Positions 1-7,426 of a DNA stretch of 25,323 nt are shown piece by piece. The position numbers and the translations under genes are program-made. This DNA comes from Promicromonosporaceae bacterium (lineage in GTDB: Bacteria > Actinomycetota > Actinomycetes > Actinomycetales > Cellulomonadaceae): the NCBI GenBank assembly GCA_009780755.1, contig WQZL01000005.1, positions 1-25,323 on the forward strand. The letters run 5' to 3'. The notes under the pieces were generated by a model, which did no database searches, had not been told where the DNA came from, and saw only the letters and a list, made by a program, of their open reading frames with translations. Each line of letters starts with the position of its first letter. The first letter of the stretch is position 1.

Positions 1-113
1 CGGTCATAGCATGAGGGAAACGCCCAGCCCCCATACCGAACCTGGAAGCTCAGCCTCATAGCGCCGATGGTACTGCCCCGGAGACAGGGTGGGAGAGTAG
101 GACGCCGCCGAAC
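1..113 (+). rRNA. rrf: 5S ribosomal RNA, 5' end cut off
   Basis: The stretch carries the conserved 5S core, seen as GGTCATAGC near the start, GGGAAACGCC, CCGAACCTGGAAGCT, GCGCCGATGGTACTG and GGGAGAGTAGG, ending in GACGCCGCCGAAC, which would close helix I with the missing 5' bases. Only a few bases are absent on the left. It is followed at once by a strong terminator, so this is the end of a ribosomal RNA operon. The exact 3' end may be off by one to four bases. Confidence 0.95.
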
Positions 114-123
114 ACCCATTAAC

Positions 124-162
124 CAACGACCCCCCACACCACCACGGTGCGGGGGGTCGTTG
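124..162 (+). terminator. rRNA operon terminator hairpin
   Basis: CAACGACCCCCC (124-135) pairs perfectly with GGGGGGTCGTTG (151-162). An inner CACC/GGTG stem (137-140 with 146-149) extends the hairpin. It lies 11 bases after the 5S end. It also lies 6 bases beyond the stop of the LuxR-type gene transcribed from the other side, so it could end both transcripts. The downstream T-run is weak, as is common in actinobacteria. Confidence 0.85.
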
Positions 163-168
163 CCATGT

Positions 169-1233
169 CTACACCCAGCCGCGTTTTCCGGCCTCGACGC
201 CGACAGCGACTCGCGAACTTACGCCAAGTTTTGCTTCCATTGAGTCGAAGCTTCGTCTAACAGTTTTTACGCCGAGCTTGAGCTGCTTGGCGATTTCCTT
301 GTCGAGAAATCCCCTCATGGCGAGGAGCAACACCGTTCTTTCTCGCGGAGTCAACTCGGCGCTAGACCTGGGGTTGATGGGACACTCTGCTTCGCGCCAA
401 AGTGTCTCGAATAGCTCCGAAACGCTTTCGACAATTAAAGGCTCACGACTAATGACCGCGCGAGCCGTTTCTCTGTGCATAATCATCGCAGTTGCGCGAT
501 CCACGATTAAAACACGAAAAAGCCCAGGTGAACCCACGCGCACAGTGTCGTTAGGGCTTTTGAGTTGCTGAAGGTACTCAACAAAATGCGGAAAGTTCAT
601 TGCCTCGATAGGGAATAATGAACGCCCTAGTACCCCGCGTTCGAACAGCGCGCCATCATCGGGCGCGGCGGCCCTCAGGATTGATTCTGCCGGGACGTGA
701 GGAAGTGCGGAATCTGATGACTTGGTCGCGGCACCAAGCAGTCGTTCCATCTCAAAGCGAATGTTGTCTAATCCCTCTATCGTTCTGGTTGCACTCGAAA
801 GATCAGAGTCGAATATTGAATCATAGACCGAGGACATGGCAACCATTAGGTTGCGGGTGTTCTCGAAGGCTTCAGCTTCCTGACGCCGCTTGCTCGCCTC
901 GGAGCTGAGCTGAGCTGTTCGCGCCCAGCGTGGTGACCTTGCCTCCCAGCGTGTCGCGTCGGTGGGCAATTGCCGCGCATAGCCAGCGGTCACCAAAACA
1001 TCCAGCGCTTCCCGAAGTTCGCTTGTGGACCATGCGCTCAGGCTTGATTCCAGATCGGTCACACTGAGGCCACCCGTCGTGAGTAGCGCTGAATAAACGG
1101 CTTGCGCGCTAGAACCATGTCCACTTGTAGACATTGTCGAAAAGTGGGTGTCGGAAGGGGTTGACGAGGGTCGGCTTGGCCGTGAAATATCGTCACCGTC
1201 AACCTCGACAGAAGGGAACTCGGTAACCGTCAT
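169..1233 (-). CDS. LuxR-family transcriptional regulator with TrmB-like N-terminal region
   Basis: Predicted cytoplasmic DNA-binding regulator of 354 residues. The last 65 residues form a LuxR-type helix-turn-helix: LTPRERTVLLLAM, then KEIAKQLKLGVKTVRRSF as scanning and recognition helices, then MEAKLGVSSR. Near the N-terminus, AVYSALLTTGGLSVTDL and LREALDVLVTAGY look like the winged helix of TrmB-like proteins, a combination frequent in actinobacterial orphan LuxR regulators. The middle resembles a ligand- or partner-sensing module, but no specific domain is recognisable. I chose the ATG at 1233 because GGAGG (1249-1245) sits 11 bases upstream. A GTG at 1245 would overlap that ribosome binding site and add four residues. 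The gene is divergent from the lipoprotein/peptide/ABC operon starting at 1350 and is its most likely regulator (inference from position). Confidence 0.85.
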   Translation of the reverse strand: MTVTEFPSVEVDGDDISRPSRPSSTPSDTHFSTMSTSGHGSSAQAVYSALLTTGGLSVTDLESSLSAWSTSELREALDVLVTAGYARQLPTDATRWEARSPRWARTAQLSSEASKRRQEAEAFENTRNLMVAMSSVYDSIFDSDLSSATRTIEGLDNIRFEMERLLGAATKSSDSALPHVPAESILRAAAPDDGALFERGVLGRSLFPIEAMNFPHFVEYLQQLKSPNDTVRVGSPGLFRVLIVDRATAMIMHRETARAVISREPLIVESVSELFETLWREAECPINPRSSAELTPRERTVLLLAMRGFLDKEIAKQLKLGVKTVRRSFDSMEAKLGVSSRVAVGVEAGKRGWV

Positions 1234-1245
1234 GCGTGCTGTCAC

Positions 1246-1349
1246 CTCCGTGTTGATCGGACTCCTAAGCTTAGCGGGCGTCGTGCAGCCTGTGGAGAGA
1301 GAGATAACTCCGGCCTGTCACTATTGCCCTCCACGGCAGTAGTGAGCTG
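1246..1349. promoter_or_regulatory. Divergent promoter region between the regulator and the lipoprotein operon
   Basis: About 100 bases separate the divergently read LuxR-type gene and the first lipoprotein gene, so both promoters and any binding site of the regulator must lie here or inside the genes. I found no convincing -10/-35 pair and no strong palindrome, so the assignment rests on gene orientation only. Confidence 0.45.
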
Positions 1350-2042
1350 ATGATGAATGTGCGTTACGCCGTGGCCCTCATGGCTGCCTTCGCCCTGGTA
1401 GCGGCAGGCTGTGACAGCGATGCCCCGGCAGGGACAACTGAGACTGGCCCGCCAACCGCCGCGATGAGCGAACCGGCTGAGTCAGTCGAGCCGCAAGAGA
1501 CCGAGAGCGAGTTCGACCCGTGGAATCAACCAGCCCGTACCCGGGAGGATTACCTTCGTGATCTCCGGGAAGGCATGTTTGGTAACAACTTACCAACGGA
1601 TGTTCCCATCGTTCGTGAGGTGTTACCCGAGGAGCTGTTTGACGTCGTGATTCAGTGCATGGAAGATGCTGGTTGGCCGCTATCTCCAGGCGGCGGCTGG
1701 TACATGTCCGATGACCAAGTCGATGCTTTCGATCTAGCACACTTCATTTGCTACGCCCAACACCCAATCTACGTGCGGTACATTCAACCGGCAACACAAG
1801 CTCAGGTCTTGTTCATCCGGGAATATTGGCTCAGCACCTGGATTCCCTGCGCGGCTCAGTTGGGCATTGAGGTCACCAGCGGACCGCCTTCGGCGCAAAC
1901 TTTCCTAGATCAGTGGCACGGGCCGGAGAGCTGGAGTCCTTCGAGCCAGGTGGACGCAGATGGGTTGCTTGCCCAGGTACAAGATTGGCTTTGGCGCGAG
2001 TGCCCGGAAATGCCCCCCTCATCTGAGCTTTTCAGATACTGA
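1350..2042 (+). CDS. Four-cysteine lipoprotein, first paralogue
   Basis: Predicted lipoprotein of 230 residues, function unknown. The N-terminus is a lipoprotein signal peptide with the lipobox AAGC (Cys21), followed by an acidic, proline- and threonine-rich spacer to about residue 54. The folded part has cysteines at 103, 134, 167 and 218, probably two disulfides. Motifs shared with the protein at 2542-3273 include DPW at the start of the domain, ICYAQHP, WIPCAAQLGIEV and RECPEMPPSSE. Start is ATG 1350, or the next ATG at 1353; the ribosome binding site is weak. It is first in a same-strand run ending with an ABC exporter, so an export-linked, immunity or sensing role is possible. I do not recognise a named family. 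Confidence 0.8.
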   Translation: MMNVRYAVALMAAFALVAAGCDSDAPAGTTETGPPTAAMSEPAESVEPQETESEFDPWNQPARTREDYLRDLREGMFGNNLPTDVPIVREVLPEELFDVVIQCMEDAGWPLSPGGGWYMSDDQVDAFDLAHFICYAQHPIYVRYIQPATQAQVLFIREYWLSTWIPCAAQLGIEVTSGPPSAQTFLDQWHGPESWSPSSQVDADGLLAQVQDWLWRECPEMPPSSELFRY

Positions 2043-2081
2043 CCATCCACGAGATGGTTTTCCCCATAGAGAAAGGTAATC

Positions 2082-2420
2082 ATGCAAAACAAGATCAAGA
2101 AGAGCCTTGCCGCCTCCACTTGCGCGCTCGCGCTGTCTATCGGCGGCATTGCGACTGCGGCCCCCGCCGCGGCGGCACGAGAAGTCAGCTGCGCACAGAC
2201 TCAATCCCCGACCGCTACCTCCACGCGCAACACCAGTTCCTCGACCGTCACAACTACTCACCGATGGACTGGTGGCGGACATACGCGCGTGTTCACTGGC
2301 ACGGTACGGAACTTCACCTCGACATTCCGTGACCACAACTTCGGAAACGTCGCTCTCAGCACATCGCCGACAGTCAGCGCGTGGCTCACTAGCACTGGTT
2401 GTGTTATGCGGGCTGTGTGA
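2082..2420 (+). CDS. Small secreted two-cysteine peptide, possible exported cargo or bacteriocin-like
   Basis: A 112-residue precursor. Residues 1-32 form a Sec-type signal peptide (QNKIKK n-region, hydrophobic core, alanine-rich cleavage zone ending near APAAAA). The mature part of about 80 residues is rich in Thr and Ser, contains no lysine, has seven arginines against one Glu and one Asp, and has exactly two cysteines (Cys37 and Cys107) near its two ends. That suggests one disulfide closing a large loop. GAAAGG lies about 5 bases before the ATG. It sits 39 bases after one lipoprotein gene and is followed by a strong hairpin and a second, paralogous lipoprotein gene. The context with a peptidoglycan-binding adaptor and ABC genes recalls bacteriocin clusters such as lactococcin 972, but the sequence itself does not clearly match that family. 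Real gene very likely; role is inference. Confidence 0.7.
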   Translation: MQNKIKKSLAASTCALALSIGGIATAAPAAAAREVSCAQTQSPTATSTRNTSSSTVTTTHRWTGGGHTRVFTGTVRNFTSTFRDHNFGNVALSTSPTVSAWLTSTGCVMRAV

Positions 2421-2448
2421 TTATGGTTTGGTGACAAGACCGGCGTCT

Positions 2449-2479
2449 TGTGGGGCGTGCCAACCTGGCACGCCCCACA
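2449..2479 (+). terminator. Strong intercistronic hairpin after the secreted peptide gene
   Basis: TGTGGGGCGTGCC (2449-2461) pairs perfectly over 13 bp with GGCACGCCCCACA (2467-2479), with a five-base loop. No T-run follows. It lies between the peptide gene and the second lipoprotein gene of the same orientation. It is more likely a partial terminator or RNA-stabilising structure, giving more peptide message than transporter message, than a full stop. Confidence 0.7.
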
Positions 2480-2541
2480 GGCATTGGTGCGTAATGCGTT
2501 GATATGTTGTCGAGGTTTAGGCCGACAGTTAGGGTTAGCAA

Positions 2542-3273
2542 GTGAGAGTTGAGCGTTTAATGTATCGCATGGTGGCGGTAGTTCTGCTGTTGCTTCTGGT
2601 CGGATGCGGTACCGGTTACATGGATGCCATAGAGCCATCGCCGAGCGATGAACCAACACTCACAGCCGATGGCAATCCAACCCCAAGCGACAAGGTGTCT
2701 ACTGCCGTCGGTCCTGATGATCCGTGGTATGCGCCTTGGACAACGCAGCAGCAATGGCTGGAGTCGATGGCTTGGCTGGCCTGGAGTCCTTACGAGCCAC
2801 CCGACCCGCTTCCGGTGGTTGAGATCATCCGCGAAATCCATCCGGATGAAGCAGCTGAAATAAAGGAGGCTTGTCGAACTGAGGCAGGCTTCCCGCCTAG
2901 CAGGCCGGGAAGGCAGGAATGGGTTATTCCCGATGAACAGTGGGAGGCTTTTGCGCTTGCTTCATTCACTTGTTGGGCGCAATTCCCAATGCGGGAAGAG
3001 TATGTTCAGCAGCATTTCACCCGTCGGCAAGCAGAGTTCTTGCACGAATATCTCACTGAGCGGTGGCTGCCGTGCGCGACTGCGCTCGGCGTTGAAGTTA
3101 CGCCTCCGCCCACGCTAGAAACCTTCCTCGATGAGTTTGTCAACTTACCTCTGGGAGTTTGGATGCCCTCCACTGTGCTGCATCGCCAAGGGCTTAGTTC
3201 GGGTCGAATTGACAGTATTCTGGAAGCCTGCCCGGAGATGCCACCCGCCTCCGAAATGGCCGCCAATCGATAG
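2542..3273 (+). CDS. Four-cysteine lipoprotein, second paralogue
   Basis: Predicted lipoprotein of 243 residues, function unknown. The signal peptide runs through VAVVLLLLLVGC, giving a lipid-modified Cys22. A Pro/Ser/Thr-rich spacer follows, then a folded part with cysteines at 111, 144, 178 and 230. Their spacing (33, 34, 52) is nearly that of the upstream paralogue (31, 33, 51). Aligned landmarks are GPDDPWYAPW, FTCWAQFP, WLPCATALGVEV and EACPEMPPASE. The start is uncertain: GTG 2542 gives an arginine-containing n-region, while ATG 2560 is the alternative; neither has a strong ribosome binding site. The stop codon TAG overlaps the AGGAGG that serves the next gene, so translation is probably coupled to the adaptor. 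Two divergent copies flanking one secreted peptide suggest dedicated partners of that peptide. Confidence 0.8.
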   Translation: MRVERLMYRMVAVVLLLLLVGCGTGYMDAIEPSPSDEPTLTADGNPTPSDKVSTAVGPDDPWYAPWTTQQQWLESMAWLAWSPYEPPDPLPVVEIIREIHPDEAAEIKEACRTEAGFPPSRPGRQEWVIPDEQWEAFALASFTCWAQFPMREEYVQQHFTRRQAEFLHEYLTERWLPCATALGVEVTPPPTLETFLDEFVNLPLGVWMPSTVLHRQGLSSGRIDSILEACPEMPPASEMAANR

Positions 3274-3282
3274 GAGGCACGC

Positions 3283-4371
3283 ATGGAAACGCAGGGACGT
3301 TGGGTGCGGCGAGTGACGTTTCTTGCCATAGTTGTACTGGTAGGCGCGGGCGGGTTCTGGGCGGGGCGAGTTACCGTTGCCCCATCAACCTTGGCTGACG
3401 AAGCCGCGCCGCAGATGGTGATGGCTGAGGTGCGGGAGGTGTCTGTTGGTCGCACCCTTACCTACATGGTCACGGTCACCCAGCCGTTTGAGTCGGTGGG
3501 GGTTAACACCCTGCCGGGCATCGTGACCGAAGTGGGCGCGGCGGGCCTGGTCGATACCGGCGATGTGCTGTTTGCCGTCGGCGGGCGGCCCGTTTTCGCC
3601 GTGACCGGGCAAACTCCATTCCACCGCGATCTCGCCGCCCGTAACATCGGCCCGGATGTTGAGCAACTGCAAAAAGCGCTGGTGGCCTGGGGGTTCGAGA
3701 CCCCCATTAATGGCACCTTCGGGACGCAGACCACGGTGGCCGTGCGCGCCTGGCAACAGGCCACCGGACAGTCTCGCACCGGCATCGTGACGCTGGGCAC
3801 GCTGCTAGCGATTCCTGAGCTACCGGCCGTAATTCGACTAGGTGACGCCCTAGTACGGGGCGATCAGGTGCATGGCGGGGAAACAGCCGTACTCGCCCGC
3901 GTGGGTGAACCCCGATTCGCGCTGTTCTTGCAGCAGGATCAGGCCGCGCTGGTGCCGTTTGGGGCACAGGTTGAGGTGCGTTCCGGTGACCTGCTGTGGC
4001 CAGCCATCGTCGGCGACTCGCACGTAAATGATTTCGGGCAAGTCGAGATGGAACTTGCCGCCCCCGATGGCGGCCTGGTCTGCGGCGATGCCTGTGACAC
4101 GTTAGCCGGTTCGGAGCGGCAGACTCTAATGTCGCAGGTGTTTGTGGTGCCTGCGGTCACCGGCCCCGGCGTGCCGGTCGCGGCCATCCGCACCGGGGGT
4201 GATGGTTCGCAGTTTGTGGAGCTATCCGATGGCAGTCGTGCGTCGGTTACGGTGCTTTCATCTGCCGATGGCCTGGCGGTGGTTGATGGCCTGACTGTGG
4301 GCACGCAGGTTGTGGTCATCTCCGCCCTTGACCAAGGTACTCCCGCCAGCGGGAGTGAGGGTGAGGAATGA
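3283..4371 (+). CDS. HlyD-like membrane adaptor with peptidoglycan-binding domain
   Basis: Membrane-anchored extracytoplasmic adaptor of 362 residues for the ABC transporter encoded next. Residues 10-29 form one transmembrane helix. A biotinyl/lipoyl-like segment follows (about 77-115: GIVTEVGAAGLVDTGDVLF, then GRPVFAVTG). Residues about 120-178 look like a PG_binding_1 domain (GPDVEQLQKALVAWGF, then GTFGTQTTVAVRAWQQATG, then GIVTLGTL). The remainder resembles the beta-barrel part of periplasmic adaptor proteins. In Gram-positive actinobacteria such adaptors are often paired with MacB-like exporters and may thread the export path through the cell wall. A strong AGGAGG lies 4 bases before the ATG region. 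The stop overlaps the ATPase start by 4 nt (ATGA). Confidence 0.85.
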   Translation: METQGRWVRRVTFLAIVVLVGAGGFWAGRVTVAPSTLADEAAPQMVMAEVREVSVGRTLTYMVTVTQPFESVGVNTLPGIVTEVGAAGLVDTGDVLFAVGGRPVFAVTGQTPFHRDLAARNIGPDVEQLQKALVAWGFETPINGTFGTQTTVAVRAWQQATGQSRTGIVTLGTLLAIPELPAVIRLGDALVRGDQVHGGETAVLARVGEPRFALFLQQDQAALVPFGAQVEVRSGDLLWPAIVGDSHVNDFGQVEMELAAPDGGLVCGDACDTLAGSERQTLMSQVFVVPAVTGPGVPVAAIRTGGDGSQFVELSDGSRASVTVLSSADGLAVVDGLTVGTQVVVISALDQGTPASGSEGEE

Positions 4372-5015
4372 CCGCCGCTCCGCTAGCCGTTCGCGATCTT
4401 AGGTTTGCCTATCGGCGCGGCGCCGAGGAATTGTTTGACGGCCTGGATGCCAACTTCCCTGCCGGGGCCGTGACGGCGGTGACCGGCTCGTCTGGGCGAG
4501 GTAAGTCCACGCTGCTATACGTGGCCGGGCTGATGCTCAAACCCATCGGGGGCCAAGTGCTGATCGAGGGCCAACGCGCCGATGACCGACCCGATGTGCA
4601 GCGTTCCTGGCTGCGCGCCACCAAACTCGGATTTGTGTTCCAGGATGCGGTACTCGATCCGACGCGCACCGTACTCAACTCCGTCATCGAACCCGCGCTG
4701 TACGGGCGGGCCAAGCGCAAACGCCTTGTCTCCCGCGCCCAAGAGTTGCTTGACGATTTGGGCGTGGGACAGCGCTCGACGCACAAACCCGGCCAGATCA
4801 GCGGCGGACAGGCCCAACGGGTGGCCATTGCCCGCGCTCTTCTGACATCGCCGCCCGTGATTCTGGCCGACGAGCCAACCGGCAACCTCGATGCAGAGAA
4901 CACTGACCTAGTGCTTGACGCCTTGCACGCGGCGGCCGCTGCCGGGCACACCGTGGTAATCGCCACTCACGACCCCACCGTGCTGAACCGCGCCGACAGG
5001 GTGGTGGCGTTGTGA
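4368..5015 (+). CDS. ABC transporter ATP-binding protein, MacB/LolD type
   Basis: Cytoplasmic ATPase of 215 residues, usual length for the LolD/MacB class. Walker A is GSSGRGKST (40-48); the Q-loop is FQDAVLDPTR (91-100). The signature is ISGGQAQ (144-150), and Walker B with the catalytic Glu is VILADEPTGNLD (164-175). An H-loop histidine sits in VVIATHD near the C-terminus. The DEPTGNLD ending is characteristic of the LolD/MacB/FtsE group, which energises FtsX-like permeases. The start overlaps the adaptor gene by 4 nt and its end overlaps the permease gene by 4 nt, so the three proteins are almost certainly made together. The exported substrate is not visible from the sequence; the secreted peptide or envelope lipids are candidates. 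Confidence 0.92.
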   Translation: MTAAPLAVRDLRFAYRRGAEELFDGLDANFPAGAVTAVTGSSGRGKSTLLYVAGLMLKPIGGQVLIEGQRADDRPDVQRSWLRATKLGFVFQDAVLDPTRTVLNSVIEPALYGRAKRKRLVSRAQELLDDLGVGQRSTHKPGQISGGQAQRVAIARALLTSPPVILADEPTGNLDAENTDLVLDALHAAAAAGHTVVIATHDPTVLNRADRVVAL

Positions 5016-6112
5016 GGCTAACGCAACTTTTGGCCGAGGCATGGCGTTCGGCCTGGGCCGCTAAAGTGCCCACAGCCCTGGTGGCAGTGCTGGTCGCGGC
5101 CATGTGCGTCACCACCGGATTAACGGCAGGGCGGGCCGCCGCCGCGCAAGCGCAGGTGGAGGCGCGCATGGAAGAGGCTGGCGCCCGCCACCTTTCCGTC
5201 GTTGACGCCCGAGACAACGGGTTCCTCACCACAGATGTGATAGCTCAGGTAGCTGGCCTATCAAACGTGGAGCGGGCCGTGGGCTTCAGTACCGCCTTTG
5301 ATGCCGTGAATGCGGCCATCGGCCCCGGTGGGGAGCGCGTGCCCACTTGGACTGTTATTGGCGAGCTAGCCGACGCGGTAGAACTTACCTGGGGTCGCTG
5401 GCCCGAACCAGGTGAGGCCCTGGTTTCAGCCGTGGCGATGGTCGCGCTGGGCCTGGAATACCCCATTGGCGCGGTAGCGCACGCCACCGCCGGGCGGGGC
5501 ATTTCGCTTCCCATCGTCGGGACGTTCACGGCTCGGGCACCTTTAACGCACCTCGACTCAGGCGTTGTGGTTCGCGCCGCGACCGACGTCATAGCCAGGC
5601 GTCTCGATGTGGTGTCTGCTACTGCCGCAGCGGCTCCGGTCACAACTACCGCCACCCTTGCGATATTGGCTCGCTCTGACCCGAATGATTTGTTAGTCAC
5701 CTCGCCAGCCACGCTGGCCCAGATTCAGGCCGATGTGCTTGGTGATCTGGCCGAACACAATCAAGGACTCGTGTTGTTGACGTTGGCCGCGGGAGCTTTG
5801 CTCGTGGCGGTGGTCACCCTGGCCGACGTACTAGTGCGCCGAACTGAAATCGGCAGACGCCGCGCGCTGGGCGCACCCCGCTGGGCGTTGGTCTCGATGC
5901 TAATCGCCCGCGCAGTTATCGGCGGACTTCTCGGAGCGGGCATTGGCACGGCGGTTGCCATCGTTGCGATCTATCAGACCGGACAGACACCGGACCCAAC
6001 CTTCACCGCCGCCACCGCCGTACTCGCGATCATCGCCACCATCGTGGCCACCTCGCTACCTGCGATGATGGCCGCTCATCAAGACCCAGTTCGTGTACTC
6101 AGAACCCCGTAG
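5012..6112 (+). CDS. ABC transporter permease, FtsX/MacB type
   Basis: Membrane subunit of 366 residues. One transmembrane helix lies near residues 19-40, then a large extracytoplasmic domain to about 248, then three helices near 252-273, 293-317 and 331-351. The cytoplasmic loop RRTEIGRRRALGAPRWAL and the ending HQDPVRVLRTP are typical of the FtsX/MacB family. The GTG start overlaps the ATPase stop by 4 nt (GTGA). This class usually acts as a mechanotransmission device exporting peptides or lipoproteins with an adaptor rather than as a solute channel. It is the last gene of the run and its stop is only 7 nt from the stop of the convergent YdcF-like gene. Confidence 0.9.
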   Translation: MRLTQLLAEAWRSAWAAKVPTALVAVLVAAMCVTTGLTAGRAAAAQAQVEARMEEAGARHLSVVDARDNGFLTTDVIAQVAGLSNVERAVGFSTAFDAVNAAIGPGGERVPTWTVIGELADAVELTWGRWPEPGEALVSAVAMVALGLEYPIGAVAHATAGRGISLPIVGTFTARAPLTHLDSGVVVRAATDVIARRLDVVSATAAAAPVTTTATLAILARSDPNDLLVTSPATLAQIQADVLGDLAEHNQGLVLLTLAAGALLVAVVTLADVLVRRTEIGRRRALGAPRWALVSMLIARAVIGGLLGAGIGTAVAIVAIYQTGQTPDPTFTAATAVLAIIATIVATSLPAMMAAHQDPVRVLRTP

Positions 6113-6119
6113 GGAAGCG

Positions 6120-6914
6120 TTAACGGGAGAACCAGAAGCTGGTGACGGCTAGCATTTCGCGGAGGTAGTTCACGGGCCAGGTGTACCAAACCGTTCGGGC
6201 GCCGATGTGGGTTACGTCGAGTTCGGCTTGCCGGGCGGTGCGTACCGCGCGGTATATGTGGAAGTCGTTGGTGACTAGTGTGGCGCGGAACCCGTTTGGG
6301 AATCGTTCTTCGAGGATTTCTCTGGCGAAAACCAGGTTCACGTAGGTGGAGGTTGATTGGTCTTCCAGCAGGATGCGTTCGCGAGGCATCCCGCGGCCTT
6401 CAAGGTATCGCGCCATCGCTTCGGCCTCGGTGATGGTGGCGCGGTTGCCCAGCCCGCCGGTGACGAGAATGTACGCTTCCGGGTTCTGCCTCCAAAATAG
6501 GAGCGCCTCGTCCAGACGGAAAGCGAGGGTGCGGCTGACCTGTTCGCCGCTTACTCCGGCCCCAAGAACTATCACCACATCCTCGGTGTGATCCGCGTTG
6601 CTGATGTTTCCATATATGGCCAGGAAAAGGGTGAAGGCGACCGGGATGAGGCACAGGCTCGCCGCGATGATGTGAATAATCTTAGGAATCCGGTTATAGA
6701 GCAGGGCGTAGACGATAAATCCGACCGCTATCACGGCTTGCAGCGTGAACCCGATTGTGGGGTTGGCCACACGAGACATGTAGACCACGTTGAACAGGAG
6801 TAGGCCACCGATGACGAAGAGGGCGACTCGGGGAATGTTGGTGTTCTTTTCCCGCTCGGCCGATTCTGGCAGGTTTGCGGCGAACTCCGAGGAGTGGTTC
6901 AAAGCCTCAGACAT
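6120..6914 (-). CDS. YdcF/SanA-like DUF218 membrane protein
   Basis: Membrane protein of 264 residues. Three transmembrane helices near 29-46, 52-73 and 77-101 precede a DUF218 domain. Domain landmarks are VVIVLGAGV at its start, ILVTGGLG, EAEAMARYLEGRGMPRERI, EDQSTSTYVNLVFAREIL and LVTNDFHIYRAVRTARQ. Family members such as ElyC, SanA and YdcF are linked to envelope integrity and cell-wall carrier metabolism; the biochemical activity is not settled. I chose the ATG at 6914, which overlaps the end of the DUF4235 gene by 8 nt. The same frame stays open further upstream, but that sequence is only the other frame of the DUF4235 gene. The pair is probably one operon. Confidence 0.85.
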   Translation of the reverse strand: MSEALNHSSEFAANLPESAEREKNTNIPRVALFVIGGLLLFNVVYMSRVANPTIGFTLQAVIAVGFIVYALLYNRIPKIIHIIAASLCLIPVAFTLFLAIYGNISNADHTEDVVIVLGAGVSGEQVSRTLAFRLDEALLFWRQNPEAYILVTGGLGNRATITEAEAMARYLEGRGMPRERILLEDQSTSTYVNLVFAREILEERFPNGFRATLVTNDFHIYRAVRTARQAELDVTHIGARTVWYTWPVNYLREMLAVTSFWFSR

Positions 6915-7224
6915 CAAGCAGAGCTTCATCCTGATTCTCGGTGGACGTCTGGGCTGCGGCTGCCTTGGCGGCGAAATGAGCGGCAGCGGCGCGGGTGCCA
7001 TTGCGGGCCAACTTGCGGGCAAAGATCGCCAGGCCACCCGAGACCGCCGCGAAGGTGACCGCCTGCACAACCGTCACATCGTCGTCATCCAAGTCGATGG
7101 GGGCGGCGTTGCCCGTGGCCTTCTGCCAAATGGCGCCGATCACCTTCTGCACCACCCAGCCAGCCGCGAACGTGGCCAGCATCGTACCGACCTTCACGCC
7201 GAGAGTGTCATTGCCGTTCGCCAT
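6907..7224 (-). CDS. DUF4235 family small membrane protein
   Basis: A 105-residue protein with two hydrophobic segments, roughly residues 11-30 (VGTMLATFAAGWVVQKVIGAI) and 52-70 (VVQAVTFAAVSGGLAIFARK). These are separated by a short loop with IWQKATGNAAP and an acidic DLDDDD. The layout matches the actinobacterial DUF4235 family, whose function is unknown. The ATG at 7224 has GGAGGT seven bases upstream, which settles the start against a longer open frame extending to 7377. It is first in a two-gene operon with the DUF218 protein and is divergent from the thiamine operon. The C-terminal alanine-rich tail is presumably cytoplasmic. Confidence 0.75.
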   Translation of the reverse strand: MANGNDTLGVKVGTMLATFAAGWVVQKVIGAIWQKATGNAAPIDLDDDDVTVVQAVTFAAVSGGLAIFARKLARNGTRAAAAHFAAKAAAAQTSTENQDEALLDV

Positions 7225-7321
7225 GCTTACCTCCAGTAATCGAAACTTAGGGATAACCGTACCGTGCCATGCGCTTGTTCGGTGGTTGAGCTGGCACCGA
7301 ACGCGATAGACTCGCTGCCAA

Positions 7322-7424
7322 TGACAGGGGAGCGCACCCGGCGCTGAGAGTGCAACGGCCACGATCCGAGTGGCCACCGCAGACCCTTGAACCTGATCCG
7401 GCTAATTACCGGCGGAGGAAGTCA
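7322..7424 (+). ncRNA. TPP riboswitch (THI element)
   Basis: Conserved THI-box parts are present in order: GGGGAGC (7327-7333), GCTGAGAG (7343-7350), and CCCTTGAACCTGATCCGGC (from 7384). TAATTACCGGCGGAGGAAG follows. TGAC (7322-7325) can pair with GTCA (7421-7424) to close P1. The ribosome binding site GGAGG (7414-7418) is inside the aptamer's 3' strand, 8 bases before the thiB ATG. Ligand binding should therefore hide it directly, repressing translation of the thiamine importer when TPP is plentiful. Confidence 0.95.
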
Positions 7425-7426
7425 CC

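Noticed and set aside
2082..2420. Firm assignment of the secreted peptide to the lactococcin 972 family
   Set aside because: Gene context is compatible, but I cannot see a convincing match to the conserved pattern of that family. A profile search would decide.
6915..7070. Upstream extension of the YdcF-like protein by 52 residues
   Set aside because: The extension is Arg/Pro-rich, lies wholly inside the DUF4235 gene in another frame and looks like its shadow; ATG 6914 fits the family.
7286..7312. Promoter (TTGAGC and TAGACT) for the thiamine operon
   Set aside because: Spacing is only 15 bases, and the TTGAGC belongs to GGTGGTTGAG, which looks like a B-element end. Not strong enough to annotate.
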